Below, in pieces: positions 54,450-63,760 of a stretch of 64,000 bases of DNA. The notes below the pieces were generated by a model. The model was given only the letters and a program-made list of their open reading frames with translations. It did no database searches and was not told the DNA's origin. The stretch's first letter is position 1. Each line of letters opens with the position of its first letter. Origin of the DNA: Sulfurimonas paralvinellae (GTDB lineage: Bacteria > Campylobacterota > Campylobacteria > Campylobacterales > Sulfurimonadaceae); NCBI RefSeq assembly GCF_014905135.1, contig NZ_CP041406.1:744001-808000 (forward strand). Reading direction: 5' to 3'. Made by a program: the position numbers and the translations under genes.

Positions 54450-54475
54450 ATTTAAGTAAAATTCAGGGACAATAT

Positions 54476-57400
54476 TTGAGCGCACAACTTCCATTTACAC
54501 ATCTTCATCTTCATACAGAATACTCGCTGCTTGACGGAGCCAATAAACTCTCCAATCTCGTCTCACGTATTAAAGAACTCGGTATGACCTCCGTCGCCAT
54601 GACGGATCATGGAAATATGTTCGGTGCAATAGATTTTTACAAACAGATGAAAGGTGCAGGGCTTAAACCTATCATCGGGATGGAAGGCTATATCCATAAC
54701 GGCGAGACGCTGAATGACAAAAGCACGAAACAGCGTTTTCACATCTGTCTTTATGCGAAGAATAAAAAAGGGTATGAAAACCTTATGTACCTCTCTTCCA
54801 AAGCTTTTATAGAGGGGTTTTACTATTTTCCACGCATTAATAAAAAAGAGCTGCGTGAGCATAGTGAAGGGCTTATCTGCTCTTCTGCATGTCTGCAGGG
54901 GGAAGTGAACTGGCATCTAAATCTTCAAAATGAGAGAAATGTAAAAAACGGTGCGCTTGGTTATGAGGGTGCACTCGAAGTTGCCAGAGAATATCAGGAT
55001 ATCTTCGGGGATGATTTCTATCTTGAACTGATGCGTCACGGTATCGGTGACCAGCTCTATATAGATGAGCAGATATTGAAAATATCAAAAGAGACAGGCA
55101 TCAAAATAGTCGCTACAAATGATACTCACTACACCTATCCTGATGATGCACAGTATCATGAAGCTTTTATGTGTATTGGGATGAATAAACTTTATGACGA
55201 TCCAAACCGTATGCGTCACTCCGTACATGAGTTCTATATCAAATCACCCGAAGAGATGGCACGTCTTTTTGCAGACATTCCTGAAGCGCTGCTGCATACA
55301 CAAGAGATCGTTGACAAGTGTGAAGATTTTGTCCCTATTGTAAAATCACCGACACCACCGAACTTTAAATTTACCAAAGAGTATGCCCAAGCTGAAGGGC
55401 TGGATATCGATTTTGAAGATGATGCACCACTGCCGGAAGATGCAACGGAAGAAGAGAAGAAAAAATGGCTCTCAGCAGCTGATAAAAATGATGCGGCTTA
55501 CTTTGTACACAAATGTAGAGAAGGGCTTGAAAAACGATTGCAGATCGTTCCTCCTGAGCGTCATCAGGAGTACAGGGAGCGTTTAGAGTTTGAGATGGAC
55601 ATCATTAATTCAATGAAGTTCCCGGGATATATGATGATCGTTTGGGACTTTGTTAAAGAGGCAAAACGCATAGATGTAGCTGTAGGACCCGGACGTGGTT
55701 CGGCTGCGGGAAGTCTTGTAGCTTATTCTTTGGAGATCACCGACATAGACCCGATGAAGTACGATCTGCTCTTTGAGCGTTTTTTAAATCCTGAACGTGT
55801 ATCTATGCCCGATATCGATATGGACTTTATGCAGGCGCGACGCGGCGAGGTCATTGACTATGTTGTGAAGAAGTATGGACGTAATCAGGTAGCACAGATC
55901 ATTACTTTTGGTTCTTTGCTTGCCAAAGGGGTCATTCGTGATGTTGCCCGTGTTTTGGATATGCCGCTTTCTCAAGCCGATAAAATGGCAAAACTTATTC
56001 CTGATGAGTTGGGTATCACGCTCAACGGAAAGACAAAAAACGGTAAGTTCGTAGAAGGGGCTTTTCAAAAAGAGCCAAAAATTCAGGAGCTTATCGAGTC
56101 AGATCCGCAGGCTGCGCGTGTTTGGGAATTTGCAAAGAAACTCGAAGGACTGAAGCGTAACTCGGGTATGCATGCCGCGGGTGTCGTTATAAGCAATGAA
56201 GAGCTTTGGAAGAAGACGCCTATCTACAAGCCAAGCGGTGAGGATACTTTTGTTACACAGTATTCACTCAACTATATGGAAGATGTCGATCTTATCAAAT
56301 TTGACTTTTTGGGTCTCAAAACGCTTGATGTTATCCAAAATGCTGTCAAGCTCATCAAACGCCGTTATGACAAAGATGTGAATTGGCACGAGATAGACGA
56401 AAATGACCAAAAAGTCTATGATGTGATCCAAACAGGTGATACGGTAGGAATGTTCCAGATAGAGTCATCGGGTATGCAGGACTTGAACCGTCGGCTCAAG
56501 CCTTCGAGTTTTGAAGACCTTATTGCGGTCTTGGCACTCTACCGTCCCGGACCGATGGAGTCTGGGATGCTCGATGACTTCATTGAACGTAAACATGGAC
56601 GTCAGGAGATTACATACGTCTTTCCTGCGCTTGAAGAGATACTCAAACCTACCTACGGAGTTATTGTTTATCAAGAACAGGTTATGCAGATAGTGCAGAC
56701 CATTGGTGGTTTCAGTCTTGGCGGTGCGGACATCGTTCGTCGTGCCATGGGTAAGAAAAAAGTTGAAGAGATGCTCAAGTACAACAAAGAGTTCTCTGAA
56801 GGTGCAGCTAAACAGGGGCTTGATTATAAAACGGCATCGGAACTCTTTGACCTTATTGAAAAATTTGCCGGTTACGGTTTTAATAAGTCTCACTCTGCGG
56901 CGTATGCTATGGTCACGTTTCAGACGGCATGGCTGAAAACATACTACCCAAATGAATTTATGGCAGCACTGCTCACATCAGATAAAGACAATACAGAAAA
57001 GGTCGTGCGTTACATAGATGAAGTCAAACATATGGGCATCGAGCTGGCTCCGCCTGATATCTGTGACTCTCAGCTTGAATTCTCCGCTATTACAAAAGAT
57101 GGGCAGGATGTTATTCTGTTTGGACTTGGTGCAATCAAAGGTGTTGGAGAAGCTGCCATTCATGCCATGCTTGAAGAGCGTGAGGAGAATGGTGACTATG
57201 TCTCTTTACAAGATTTTGTCAACAGAATAGAGCCGAGTAAGGTAAATAAACGCGTTATAGAATCCATCATCAAAGCAGGTGGGTTTGACAGATATGGATA
57301 CTCACGCAAGGCGCTGCTCGATCAGATAGACCTCATAGTTGAAACGGCAAAAAAAGCGAGTGAAGCGAAGAAAAATGCGGTAGGTTCTCTCTTTGGAGAT

Positions 57401-58093
57401 GATGATGCGATAACGACCGTTGAATTGACACTGACAAACTCTGATGAGTATGAACTCAAAGAGATACTGGAGTTTGAAAAAGATACTCTTGGCTTTTATG
57501 TATCGGGTCACCCGATGGATGATTACCGCGAGACCTTGGATGAACTCAATTACACGCTTTCATCGGAGTTGGAAAATCTCAAAGATGGTTCTTATTCTAT
57601 TTTCATTGGAAAAGTGGAAGAAATTACGAAGAAGATATCGAAAAAAGGGAATCAATTCGGCATTGTAAACCTCATGGACTTTCATGGCAATATGGAGATC
57701 ATGCTCTTTTCAGATAAGCTCGAACAACTTGAAGCGATGAACCTTGAAGAGCCGGTCGCTTTTAAAGCAAGAGTGACACACACAGACTTCGGACCACGGC
57801 TTAATGTGACAAAGATAATGACACTTAAAGATGCCAAACGTGAGACGAAAAAGGTCAAAAAAGAGATACAAGAAGCTCCGCCTGAGCCGATAAACTTAGC
57901 TGTAAGACTTAGTCAGGATTTCGATGTACTTGAAAACTTATACTCCATCATACGTCAAAATCCTGGAAATAGACCTTTGAAAGTGACAATCGTCTCAAAA
58001 CTGCATAATGTAGTCATAGACTCGGCAATACGTGTTGGCAGTCAAATAGTCGGAGCCTTGGAAGGCAATGAACATGTGGATATTATAGGATAG
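54476..58093 (+). CDS. dnaE: DNA polymerase III alpha subunit
   Basis: The replicative polymerase has 1205 residues. The start is TTG at 54476 (SAQLPFTHLHLHTEYS), with CAGGGAC about 9 bases upstream; an in-frame TTG at 54440 lies in the hairpin and has no ribosome site. Domains in order: PHP (HLHLHTEYSLLDGANK, MTDHGNMFG), palm with GPGRGSAAGSLVAYSLE and the catalytic pair in MPDIDMDF (Asp446, Asp448), FDFLGLKTLDVI with the third Asp, fingers with ALYRPGPMESGM and KSHSAAYAM, tandem HhH, and an OB fold near 1040-1120 (IFIGKVEEITKKISKKGNQF). Length and order are of the DnaE1 type. Confidence 0.95.
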   Translation: MSAQLPFTHLHLHTEYSLLDGANKLSNLVSRIKELGMTSVAMTDHGNMFGAIDFYKQMKGAGLKPIIGMEGYIHNGETLNDKSTKQRFHICLYAKNKKGYENLMYLSSKAFIEGFYYFPRINKKELREHSEGLICSSACLQGEVNWHLNLQNERNVKNGALGYEGALEVAREYQDIFGDDFYLELMRHGIGDQLYIDEQILKISKETGIKIVATNDTHYTYPDDAQYHEAFMCIGMNKLYDDPNRMRHSVHEFYIKSPEEMARLFADIPEALLHTQEIVDKCEDFVPIVKSPTPPNFKFTKEYAQAEGLDIDFEDDAPLPEDATEEEKKKWLSAADKNDAAYFVHKCREGLEKRLQIVPPERHQEYRERLEFEMDIINSMKFPGYMMIVWDFVKEAKRIDVAVGPGRGSAAGSLVAYSLEITDIDPMKYDLLFERFLNPERVSMPDIDMDFMQARRGEVIDYVVKKYGRNQVAQIITFGSLLAKGVIRDVARVLDMPLSQADKMAKLIPDELGITLNGKTKNGKFVEGAFQKEPKIQELIESDPQAARVWEFAKKLEGLKRNSGMHAAGVVISNEELWKKTPIYKPSGEDTFVTQYSLNYMEDVDLIKFDFLGLKTLDVIQNAVKLIKRRYDKDVNWHEIDENDQKVYDVIQTGDTVGMFQIESSGMQDLNRRLKPSSFEDLIAVLALYRPGPMESGMLDDFIERKHGRQEITYVFPALEEILKPTYGVIVYQEQVMQIVQTIGGFSLGGADIVRRAMGKKKVEEMLKYNKEFSEGAAKQGLDYKTASELFDLIEKFAGYGFNKSHSAAYAMVTFQTAWLKTYYPNEFMAALLTSDKDNTEKVVRYIDEVKHMGIELAPPDICDSQLEFSAITKDGQDVILFGLGAIKGVGEAAIHAMLEEREENGDYVSLQDFVNRIEPSKVNKRVIESIIKAGGFDRYGYSRKALLDQIDLIVETAKKASEAKKNAVGSLFGDDDAITTVELTLTNSDEYELKEILEFEKDTLGFYVSGHPMDDYRETLDELNYTLSSELENLKDGSYSIFIGKVEEITKKISKKGNQFGIVNLMDFHGNMEIMLFSDKLEQLEAMNLEEPVAFKARVTHTDFGPRLNVTKIMTLKDAKRETKKVKKEIQEAPPEPINLAVRLSQDFDVLENLYSIIRQNPGNRPLKVTIVSKLHNVVIDSAIRVGSQIVGALEGNEHVDIIG

Positions 58094-58096
58094 CAA

Positions 58097-59359
58097 ATGA
58101 ACAAACAAGATTTTAATGAAGGACTTTTAGGGTTTTTGGATGCTTCTCCGACGCCTTTTCACGCAACGCAAAATATGGGCTTGATGTTTGAAAATGCTGG
58201 CTTTGAAAAGTTGGATGAGAAGAAAAAATGGGAGCTGCGTGAGGGCGGAAAGTATTATGTGACACGTAATGACTCTTCTGTTATTGCTTTTACCTACCCA
58301 GGCTCACGCAAGGATTACTTGATGGTGGGTGCACATAGCGATTCTCCAAATTTAAAACTCAAGCCAAATCCTGTCATAAAAGAGCATGGTGTTGTGAAGT
58401 TTGGCGTGGAGAGTTACGGAGGGCTGCTTTTAAATCCTTGGTTTGACAGAGACATCTCGCTTGCCGGCCGTGTGAGCTACCTTGATGAAAAAAATGAGAT
58501 ACAAAGTGCTTTGATTAATGTTGAAAAAAAAATAGCGATCATTCCATCTTTGGCGATTCACCTCGATGACAAGGCTAACAAAGAGCGAACGGTCAATAAG
58601 CAGACCGATATTTGCCCGATACTTTCAACAAATGAAGATTTTGATTTTGATGCGTTTATACGATGGCAGCTTGATAGGATCGGCATAAAAAATGCAAAAG
58701 AGATCTATGCGCATGAGCTTAGTTTCTATGATACGCAAAAAGCTTCCTATGTCGGACTGCGTGATGACTTTATAGCAAGTGCACGACTTGACAATCTACT
58801 TTCGTGTTATGTAGGAATGCTTTCTATTTGCAGTGTTGAAGCAGATACGCCGATGCTTTTCATTGCTTCAGATCATGAAGAGGTCGGTAGTGAAAGCACC
58901 AGTGGAGCAGGGGGCAGTTTTTTGGAAAATACACTGCGCCGTATGTTCGATGATTATGAGGAGTATGTGGAGATGGTGAGAAGTTCCATGATGGTAAGTG
59001 CCGACAATGCTCACGCAATACATCCAAACTATCCCTCCAAGCACGACAAAGAGCATGCACCACTTATGAATGATGGTGTCGTTGTGAAGATAAATGCAAA
59101 TCAGCGTTATGCTACAAACAGTCAAACAACGGCAAAGTTTTTACAAAGAGCCGATTCACTTGGTCAGAAGGTGCAGAAGTTCGTGAATCGTTCAGATATG
59201 GGATGCGGTTCTACTATAGGCCCTATAACAGCTACAAGAATAGGCATTGATACCATCGATGTAGGTCTGCCGACTTTGGCAATGCACTCTATCCGTGAGC
59301 TTGCCGGTAGTGATGATGCCCATTCACTTTATAAAATACTGAGAGAATTTCATCTCTAA
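58097..59359 (+). CDS. M18-family aminopeptidase
   Basis: The protein has 420 residues. The binuclear zinc-site motifs are present: MVGAHSDSPNLKLKPNP, ARLDNLLSCY, IASDHEEVGSESTSGAGGS, and the C-terminal LAMHSIRELAGSDD. The family removes acidic or neutral N-terminal residues in the cytoplasm. It begins 3 bases after dnaE and ends directly before the FlgS-like kinase gene, which starts at the next base. Four octamer copies lie within it (58236, 58303, 59010 and, just beyond the end, 59547 in the next gene). Confidence 0.9.
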   Translation: MNKQDFNEGLLGFLDASPTPFHATQNMGLMFENAGFEKLDEKKKWELREGGKYYVTRNDSSVIAFTYPGSRKDYLMVGAHSDSPNLKLKPNPVIKEHGVVKFGVESYGGLLLNPWFDRDISLAGRVSYLDEKNEIQSALINVEKKIAIIPSLAIHLDDKANKERTVNKQTDICPILSTNEDFDFDAFIRWQLDRIGIKNAKEIYAHELSFYDTQKASYVGLRDDFIASARLDNLLSCYVGMLSICSVEADTPMLFIASDHEEVGSESTSGAGGSFLENTLRRMFDDYEEYVEMVRSSMMVSADNAHAIHPNYPSKHDKEHAPLMNDGVVVKINANQRYATNSQTTAKFLQRADSLGQKVQKFVNRSDMGCGSTIGPITATRIGIDTIDVGLPTLAMHSIRELAGSDDAHSLYKILREFHL

Positions 59360-60343
59360 ATGGCTGCGATCACCCCCGAAGAGCTGAACCTTTTAATAGA
59401 ACAGACCTATAAGGTAGAAAATGAGTTTAATGAGCTTAAGGCTTCTTATGCCCATCTGCAGGATACTGTAGAAAAAGTTGTGGAGTTCCTGCCAAATGCT
59501 GTGTGGATCTTGCATAAAGAAGATGAAACCGTTTTTTTACAGAACTCTCACGCAAGAGATTTGTGGCAGCTGCTAAAGCTTCTTGAGTATAAAGAAGAAG
59601 ATTATGAAATTAAGTTCAACGACCACTCTTTTCTCATTAAAAGTTCAGCCTATCAAGATAAACTGATGCTCTCAGCCATCGATATAACAGAACAAAAGAG
59701 AAAAGAGAATCTTGCGACCATGGGGCAGATGGCGGCACATCTTTCTCATGAGATACGTAATCCTATCGGTGCTATCTCTTTGATGAGCTCAACACTGAAA
59801 AAACGTGTTATTCCTGAAAATATACCGATTGTCGAAGAGATTCAAAGATCAGTACACAGAATAGAGCGTATCATAAAAGCAACGTTGATGTTTTCAAAAG
59901 GTGTAGAAGCTCATAAAAAAGAGTTTTTATGGAGTGAATTAAGAGAATCTCTCAATTTGTCGATAGATTACTATGGATATGCCAAAGAGATTACATTTAT
60001 TTTTCCGGATGAAGATTTTAAGCTCAATGGTGATAAAGATCTCTTGGAGATGCTCTTTTCAAATTTCATTGCCAATGCCATCGATGCTATCGAAGCAGAT
60101 GATAATGAAGAGGGTGTTGTTGAGATCCGTCATGAAAAAGAGGGAAAAAAGCATATCTTTTTCATCTATGACAGTGGTGTAGCCATAGAGAATGAAAAAG
60201 AGCTCTTTGAGGCCTTTAAAAGTACAAAGGTCAAAGGCAATGGGCTAGGGCTTGTACTCTCACGTCAGATAGCTGAAGCACACAATGGAACAGTTTCATT
60301 GTGTGACGGTTTAAAAAAATGTTTTAAAATTGTGATTGCATGA
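59360..60343 (+). CDS. flgS: Soluble sensor histidine kinase, FlgS-like
   Basis: The protein has 327 residues without TM helices. Residues 1-120 form a PAS-like module (KVVEFLPNAVWILHKEDETVFL), then HisKA with His130 in MGQMAAHLSHEIRNPIGAI, and HATPase c with LFSNFIANAIDAIEADD and TKVKGNGLGLVLSRQI. This size, the lack of TM helices and the N-terminal heptads (LIEQTYKVENEFNELKASY) resemble FlgS, the kinase of the FlgSR system that activates sigma-54 flagellar genes in Campylobacter and Helicobacter. No flgR gene is in the window. The identification as flgS is from family resemblance, not a full alignment. Confidence 0.65.
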   Translation: MAAITPEELNLLIEQTYKVENEFNELKASYAHLQDTVEKVVEFLPNAVWILHKEDETVFLQNSHARDLWQLLKLLEYKEEDYEIKFNDHSFLIKSSAYQDKLMLSAIDITEQKRKENLATMGQMAAHLSHEIRNPIGAISLMSSTLKKRVIPENIPIVEEIQRSVHRIERIIKATLMFSKGVEAHKKEFLWSELRESLNLSIDYYGYAKEITFIFPDEDFKLNGDKDLLEMLFSNFIANAIDAIEADDNEEGVVEIRHEKEGKKHIFFIYDSGVAIENEKELFEAFKSTKVKGNGLGLVLSRQIAEAHNGTVSLCDGLKKCFKIVIA

Positions 60344-60392
60344 GAATGGAATAAGAACTGCTTATATTTATAAAATATAGTGAGGAGTTATT

Positions 60393-60713
60393 GTGTTGAT
60401 GACACATGAAAACATAGTGAGATTAGTGGATCATATAAAGATTGATGAATCGACTGTGGTATGTCATTTTAAGTGTGAAGAGACAAATAAAAGCATTGTT
60501 TCTGCCGTACCGTTTGAGCCGTATGAGGGGAAGATTGTTCTCAGTTGGAAAGATATTCTCTTTCATCCTCTGAAATCTTACAACAGGTACTACCATACTC
60601 CAATCACTATTTACGGTAATGAGTCTCAAAATACCATAGTTCTGAAAGCTTTTAAACAGGTTTCAAACAATTTTATCTGGAATCAACAAAAACAAAAATA
60701 TATATGCAATTAG
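60393..60713 (+). CDS. Hypothetical protein
   Basis: The product has 106 residues. Start is GTG at 60393 with GAGGAG upstream, or the ATG at 60399. It is a soluble, beta-rich sequence (ESTVVCHFKCEETNKSIVSAVPF) with two cysteines and no domain that I recognise. It ends by overlapping the next gene by 10 bases. Ordinary codon use and a good ribosome site support a real gene. Confidence 0.6.
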   Translation: MLMTHENIVRLVDHIKIDESTVVCHFKCEETNKSIVSAVPFEPYEGKIVLSWKDILFHPLKSYNRYYHTPITIYGNESQNTIVLKAFKQVSNNFIWNQQKQKYICN

Positions 60714-61006
60714 AAGAGAGAATGAAAAAAGAAAAGATTTCCATACCGATGACAACATTGGACTTTTATAAGTATGAAATAGACGGCATAATCTATTATG
60801 AATTTGATGCCACGGAGTGTTCTCCACCTGAACCGATGGTAAATACTTTGAATGCCCTGCGCATGATAAAAAATGAGAATGAGAGACTTGTTGGATATTT
60901 TTTTCATGAGCCTGTACCTCTTTATGCAAAGATAGCTGATTCCTTTGTTCATGAAGCCAAAGAATTAGAAAATGGTGACTACAAAATAACATTTAAAAAA
61001 ACGTGA
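60704..61006 (+). CDS. DUF2249/TusA-fold-like protein
   Basis: The product has 100 residues. The pattern YYEFDATECSPPEPMVNTLNAL, then FFHEPVPLYAKIAD, then a final GDYKITFKK resembles DUF2249 (D-cR-PPEPM-L-L, H-PxPLY, W-i-i-r), a TusA-like fold. The usual catalytic residues are not known. The start may be the ATG at 60704, overlapping the upstream gene, or that at 60722 with AGAAGAGAG ahead. Role is unknown; such proteins occur near denitrification or sulfur genes in other bacteria. Confidence 0.55.
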   Translation: MQLEERMKKEKISIPMTTLDFYKYEIDGIIYYEFDATECSPPEPMVNTLNALRMIKNENERLVGYFFHEPVPLYAKIADSFVHEAKELENGDYKITFKKT

Positions 61007-61116
61007 AATCCTCAATAAATAAAATATATCTTTATCTAATTCTATTACTTTTTTAAGAAGTTTTTCTTAAATTATAATTCTTTTGTATCTCATGTATAAG
61101 TTACTTAAAAGACATC

Positions 61117-61169
61117 TATCACATCAATATCACATAAATTATAATTATATTACTAAATATACAGTAATA
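61117..61169 (+). promoter_or_regulatory. Direct repeat and inverted repeat upstream of the multihaem cytochrome
   Basis: The 250-base AT-rich gap (61007-61256) has no gene. It contains TATCACATCAA followed without gap by TATCACATAAA (61117-61138), an 11-base direct repeat, and a perfect 7-bp inverted repeat TATTACT/AGTAATA (61148-61169). An AT-only hairpin TTTAAGAA/TTCTTAAA lies at 61052-61071. The likely -10 is GATACT at 61215. AAGGGAGA precedes the ATG. The repeats suggest control by one or more regulators. Confidence 0.4.
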
Positions 61170-61256
61170 TAAGTTTTTCTTACCTATTTAATCTTCACTT
61201 AAATAATAAAATGTGATACTAAATTTGTATTTTCAATAACAAGGGAGAAAGAGATT

Positions 61257-63638
61257 ATGAAAAACAAGCTTTTAGTTTCTCTGGCTGCATCTGTTGCTTT
61301 TATGTCTGTAACTGCAACGACTGCTTTGGCTTATGACAAGAACCCTCCGTTCAAACTCAATAAGTTAAAAGCATATACGGAAGTAGATGCAAAAGGAAAC
61401 AAAATAAACGGGTATGAGCCAAAGAATGACTACAATGTATTCATTAACTACGAGCTCGGTATGCACTGTGTTGGTTTTAGTATGGATTACTGTTGTGTGA
61501 TTCCTCCATACAACTCTATTCAGGCACAGGCTGTTGCAAGCGGCGAAAGTGGAAAACTGCCAAAACTTTTAAGTCCGGATGATGACGTTAAACTTTATTA
61601 CTACACAAAAGACAACTCTTACAGTGAAGGTAATAAGATGAAGTACTGGACTGTAAGAAAAGATGCTGACGGTGATGGTCACCTGGATTCAGCCGGTGAT
61701 AATGTTGCAAACTATGTTTGGACACATCTCTTTATCTACAAAGACCTTGAAGGTACTATTCCTGCAGGTGTGACTGACAAAGACAGACTACGTGTTGGTC
61801 GTCAAGTTCCGGTAAGAATCGATGCGGGACCTTCTGGTATGCCTCTTTCCGGAGGATATATGACTTATGCGGGTAAAAACGGTGGTAATGTCGTTATGAC
61901 AGATACGCTTGTTCCACCTGTTAAAAATGTTAAGCTTGTTTTAACGGCTTCACACTTATGGGATGCTCTCGGTCTTCCTTTGACAGCGTTTAATGATTCA
62001 ACAAGAAAAGGAACAATCCGTTCCGTAACTGAAAAAGATTTTCAGCCGTTTCAGTACTCGACTGTAGAGATGCATGACAGAACAGGAAAAGGAATGAGAA
62101 ACTCTGATGGAACTGATGTTTCCTATTTTGGTACCAACCCTGTTGATATTCCAAACTGTTACGCATGTCACTCAAGAAATGGTAAAGCAGCGCAAATGGC
62201 AAGAGATGAAGGCATAGGTTACTCAGATAAAGAGTACGCATACTGGAAAACATATCCGGATGAGTCTGAATATATGGCAAGACTTGCTGAAGCTTCAATC
62301 AATATTCTCTCTTTACATGATAAACATCATGGAACAAAGTTTTTAGCTGATTATAAAGACAATGCTTCTGGGAACAGACTTGGTAAAGTGGGTATGGTAA
62401 ACTGTGCTGACTGTCATGGTGATAATGTCTCGGGTAACTTACAAGAACCTCGCCCGACGGCAACAGGATATAAAGCTGTTAAAGCGAAGCCTCTGTCTGA
62501 AGCGATTCACGGTTTTCACCTTGGAATGGTTCCAATGCCTGATGGTGCAGGACGTTCACAAGCATGTCAATCATGTCACCCGACACACTTCCAAAATCCT
62601 AATATGAATGATGATTCAAACCCATACCGTGTTACGGATAGATATGGAGAAGGAAGATTCTCTAAAGGTGATATCAGACTCTCTGGTGGTGGATGTTATG
62701 TAAGACGTGACGCTCACTCAAATCCAAATGCGAAACCGCCTTTCTTCTTGAATAACTATGGTAAATGGCAGTACAAAAATGTTTCAACGAAAGATGAGCA
62801 TGGTAAACCGACAAAAGAGTTGCGTGGACTTTACTGTACAAACTGTCATACAAAAGTTGCTCAGGAATTCCAAAACTATGACAACATCACGCATGATTCT
62901 ACACAAGAGGGCAAAACTTTAAGAAATAAATCACTTAAAGAGATGATCAAAGCTATTGCCGGTGGTGATGCGAAAAAATTTGCTGCGCTTGCTGATCCGA
63001 AAACAACGGGTGACAATGAAGTTATGAAGTACTATACTGAGCATAAATCAGCGACACTAGTAAAAAATGTCGGTAAAGACGGTAAACTTGATCTAAAACC
63101 TTGGAATCATCCAAAAGGTGGAGCCGTTCCTTATGCAGCAGCATCTGGTGGTGATGACTGGTGGTTGGCAGCTTCTGAACCGCATTGTGCAGATTGTCAC
63201 GTAGCACCGTTTGTTGAGCAGGAGACTGGTGGAAAATATTTCCCAATCGATCTTCCAAATAAATATTCTCTGTATAGATACTCTAAAGGACACGGCAGCA
63301 TCGCATGTCAAACATGTCACGAATCTACACATGGTCTTTACTCTACAAGGTATGACGGTAAAGAGCGTTCTGTTGACGTAACAACACACGAACAAGCACT
63401 TCAGTACTCTCCAGATGGAGAATATGCCGGTCCTGTTACTTGTGCCGCATGTCACACAGTAAATAAAAAAGGTGTGCCTTTACAACTTAAAGATACTGAG
63501 TATGCAAATGATTACTGGGCATCGGTTACGTTGGCTCACTTCATGAGAGAGGGCGATCAAAAACTTTCTATCAAAGAGTTGGTTGCTAAATACCCATACA
63601 AAAAATCTTCAAAAATCGTTAAAGACGGTTGGAAGTAA
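61257..63638 (+). CDS. Periplasmic seven-haem cytochrome c, large heme-free N-terminus
   Basis: The protein has 793 residues with a signal peptide (about residues 1-25, cut near ALAYD). Residues 26-300 contain no haem motif but have several cysteines (GMHCVGFSMDYCCVIPP). From residue 301 to 733 there are seven CxxCH motifs: CYACH, CADCH, CQSCH, CTNCH, CADCH, CQTCH and CAACH. It is not an obvious NrfA, HAO or octahaem tetrathionate reductase by motif order. It may be an electron-transfer or redox enzyme of the periplasm. A strong terminator follows the stop, so it is monocistronic. Confidence 0.85.
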   Translation: MKNKLLVSLAASVAFMSVTATTALAYDKNPPFKLNKLKAYTEVDAKGNKINGYEPKNDYNVFINYELGMHCVGFSMDYCCVIPPYNSIQAQAVASGESGKLPKLLSPDDDVKLYYYTKDNSYSEGNKMKYWTVRKDADGDGHLDSAGDNVANYVWTHLFIYKDLEGTIPAGVTDKDRLRVGRQVPVRIDAGPSGMPLSGGYMTYAGKNGGNVVMTDTLVPPVKNVKLVLTASHLWDALGLPLTAFNDSTRKGTIRSVTEKDFQPFQYSTVEMHDRTGKGMRNSDGTDVSYFGTNPVDIPNCYACHSRNGKAAQMARDEGIGYSDKEYAYWKTYPDESEYMARLAEASINILSLHDKHHGTKFLADYKDNASGNRLGKVGMVNCADCHGDNVSGNLQEPRPTATGYKAVKAKPLSEAIHGFHLGMVPMPDGAGRSQACQSCHPTHFQNPNMNDDSNPYRVTDRYGEGRFSKGDIRLSGGGCYVRRDAHSNPNAKPPFFLNNYGKWQYKNVSTKDEHGKPTKELRGLYCTNCHTKVAQEFQNYDNITHDSTQEGKTLRNKSLKEMIKAIAGGDAKKFAALADPKTTGDNEVMKYYTEHKSATLVKNVGKDGKLDLKPWNHPKGGAVPYAAASGGDDWWLAASEPHCADCHVAPFVEQETGGKYFPIDLPNKYSLYRYSKGHGSIACQTCHESTHGLYSTRYDGKERSVDVTTHEQALQYSPDGEYAGPVTCAACHTVNKKGVPLQLKDTEYANDYWASVTLAHFMREGDQKLSIKELVAKYPYKKSSKIVKDGWK

Positions 63639-63646
63639 TCTAACCA

Positions 63647-63685
63647 TTCACTTTTCCCTTGCGGGAGGAGTGAAACTTTATTTTA
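63647..63685 (+). terminator. Rho-independent terminator after the multihaem cytochrome
   Basis: A 12-bp stem, TTCACTTTTCCC / GGGAGGAGTGAA, with two G-T pairs and a TTGC loop, starts 9 bases after the stop codon. CTTTATTTTATT follows. Confidence 0.8.
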
Positions 63686-63760
63686 TTAAAAGTATATAAC
63701 GGTATATTTTTACAAGAATAATCTTCAACTCAAATAATCACAATCAAGGAAAACAATATC

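Noticed and set aside
54440-54475. TTG at 54440 as the start of dnaE
   Set aside because: It lies inside a hairpin without ribosome site. TTG at 54476 has CAGGGAC at good spacing and matches the usual DnaE N-terminus.
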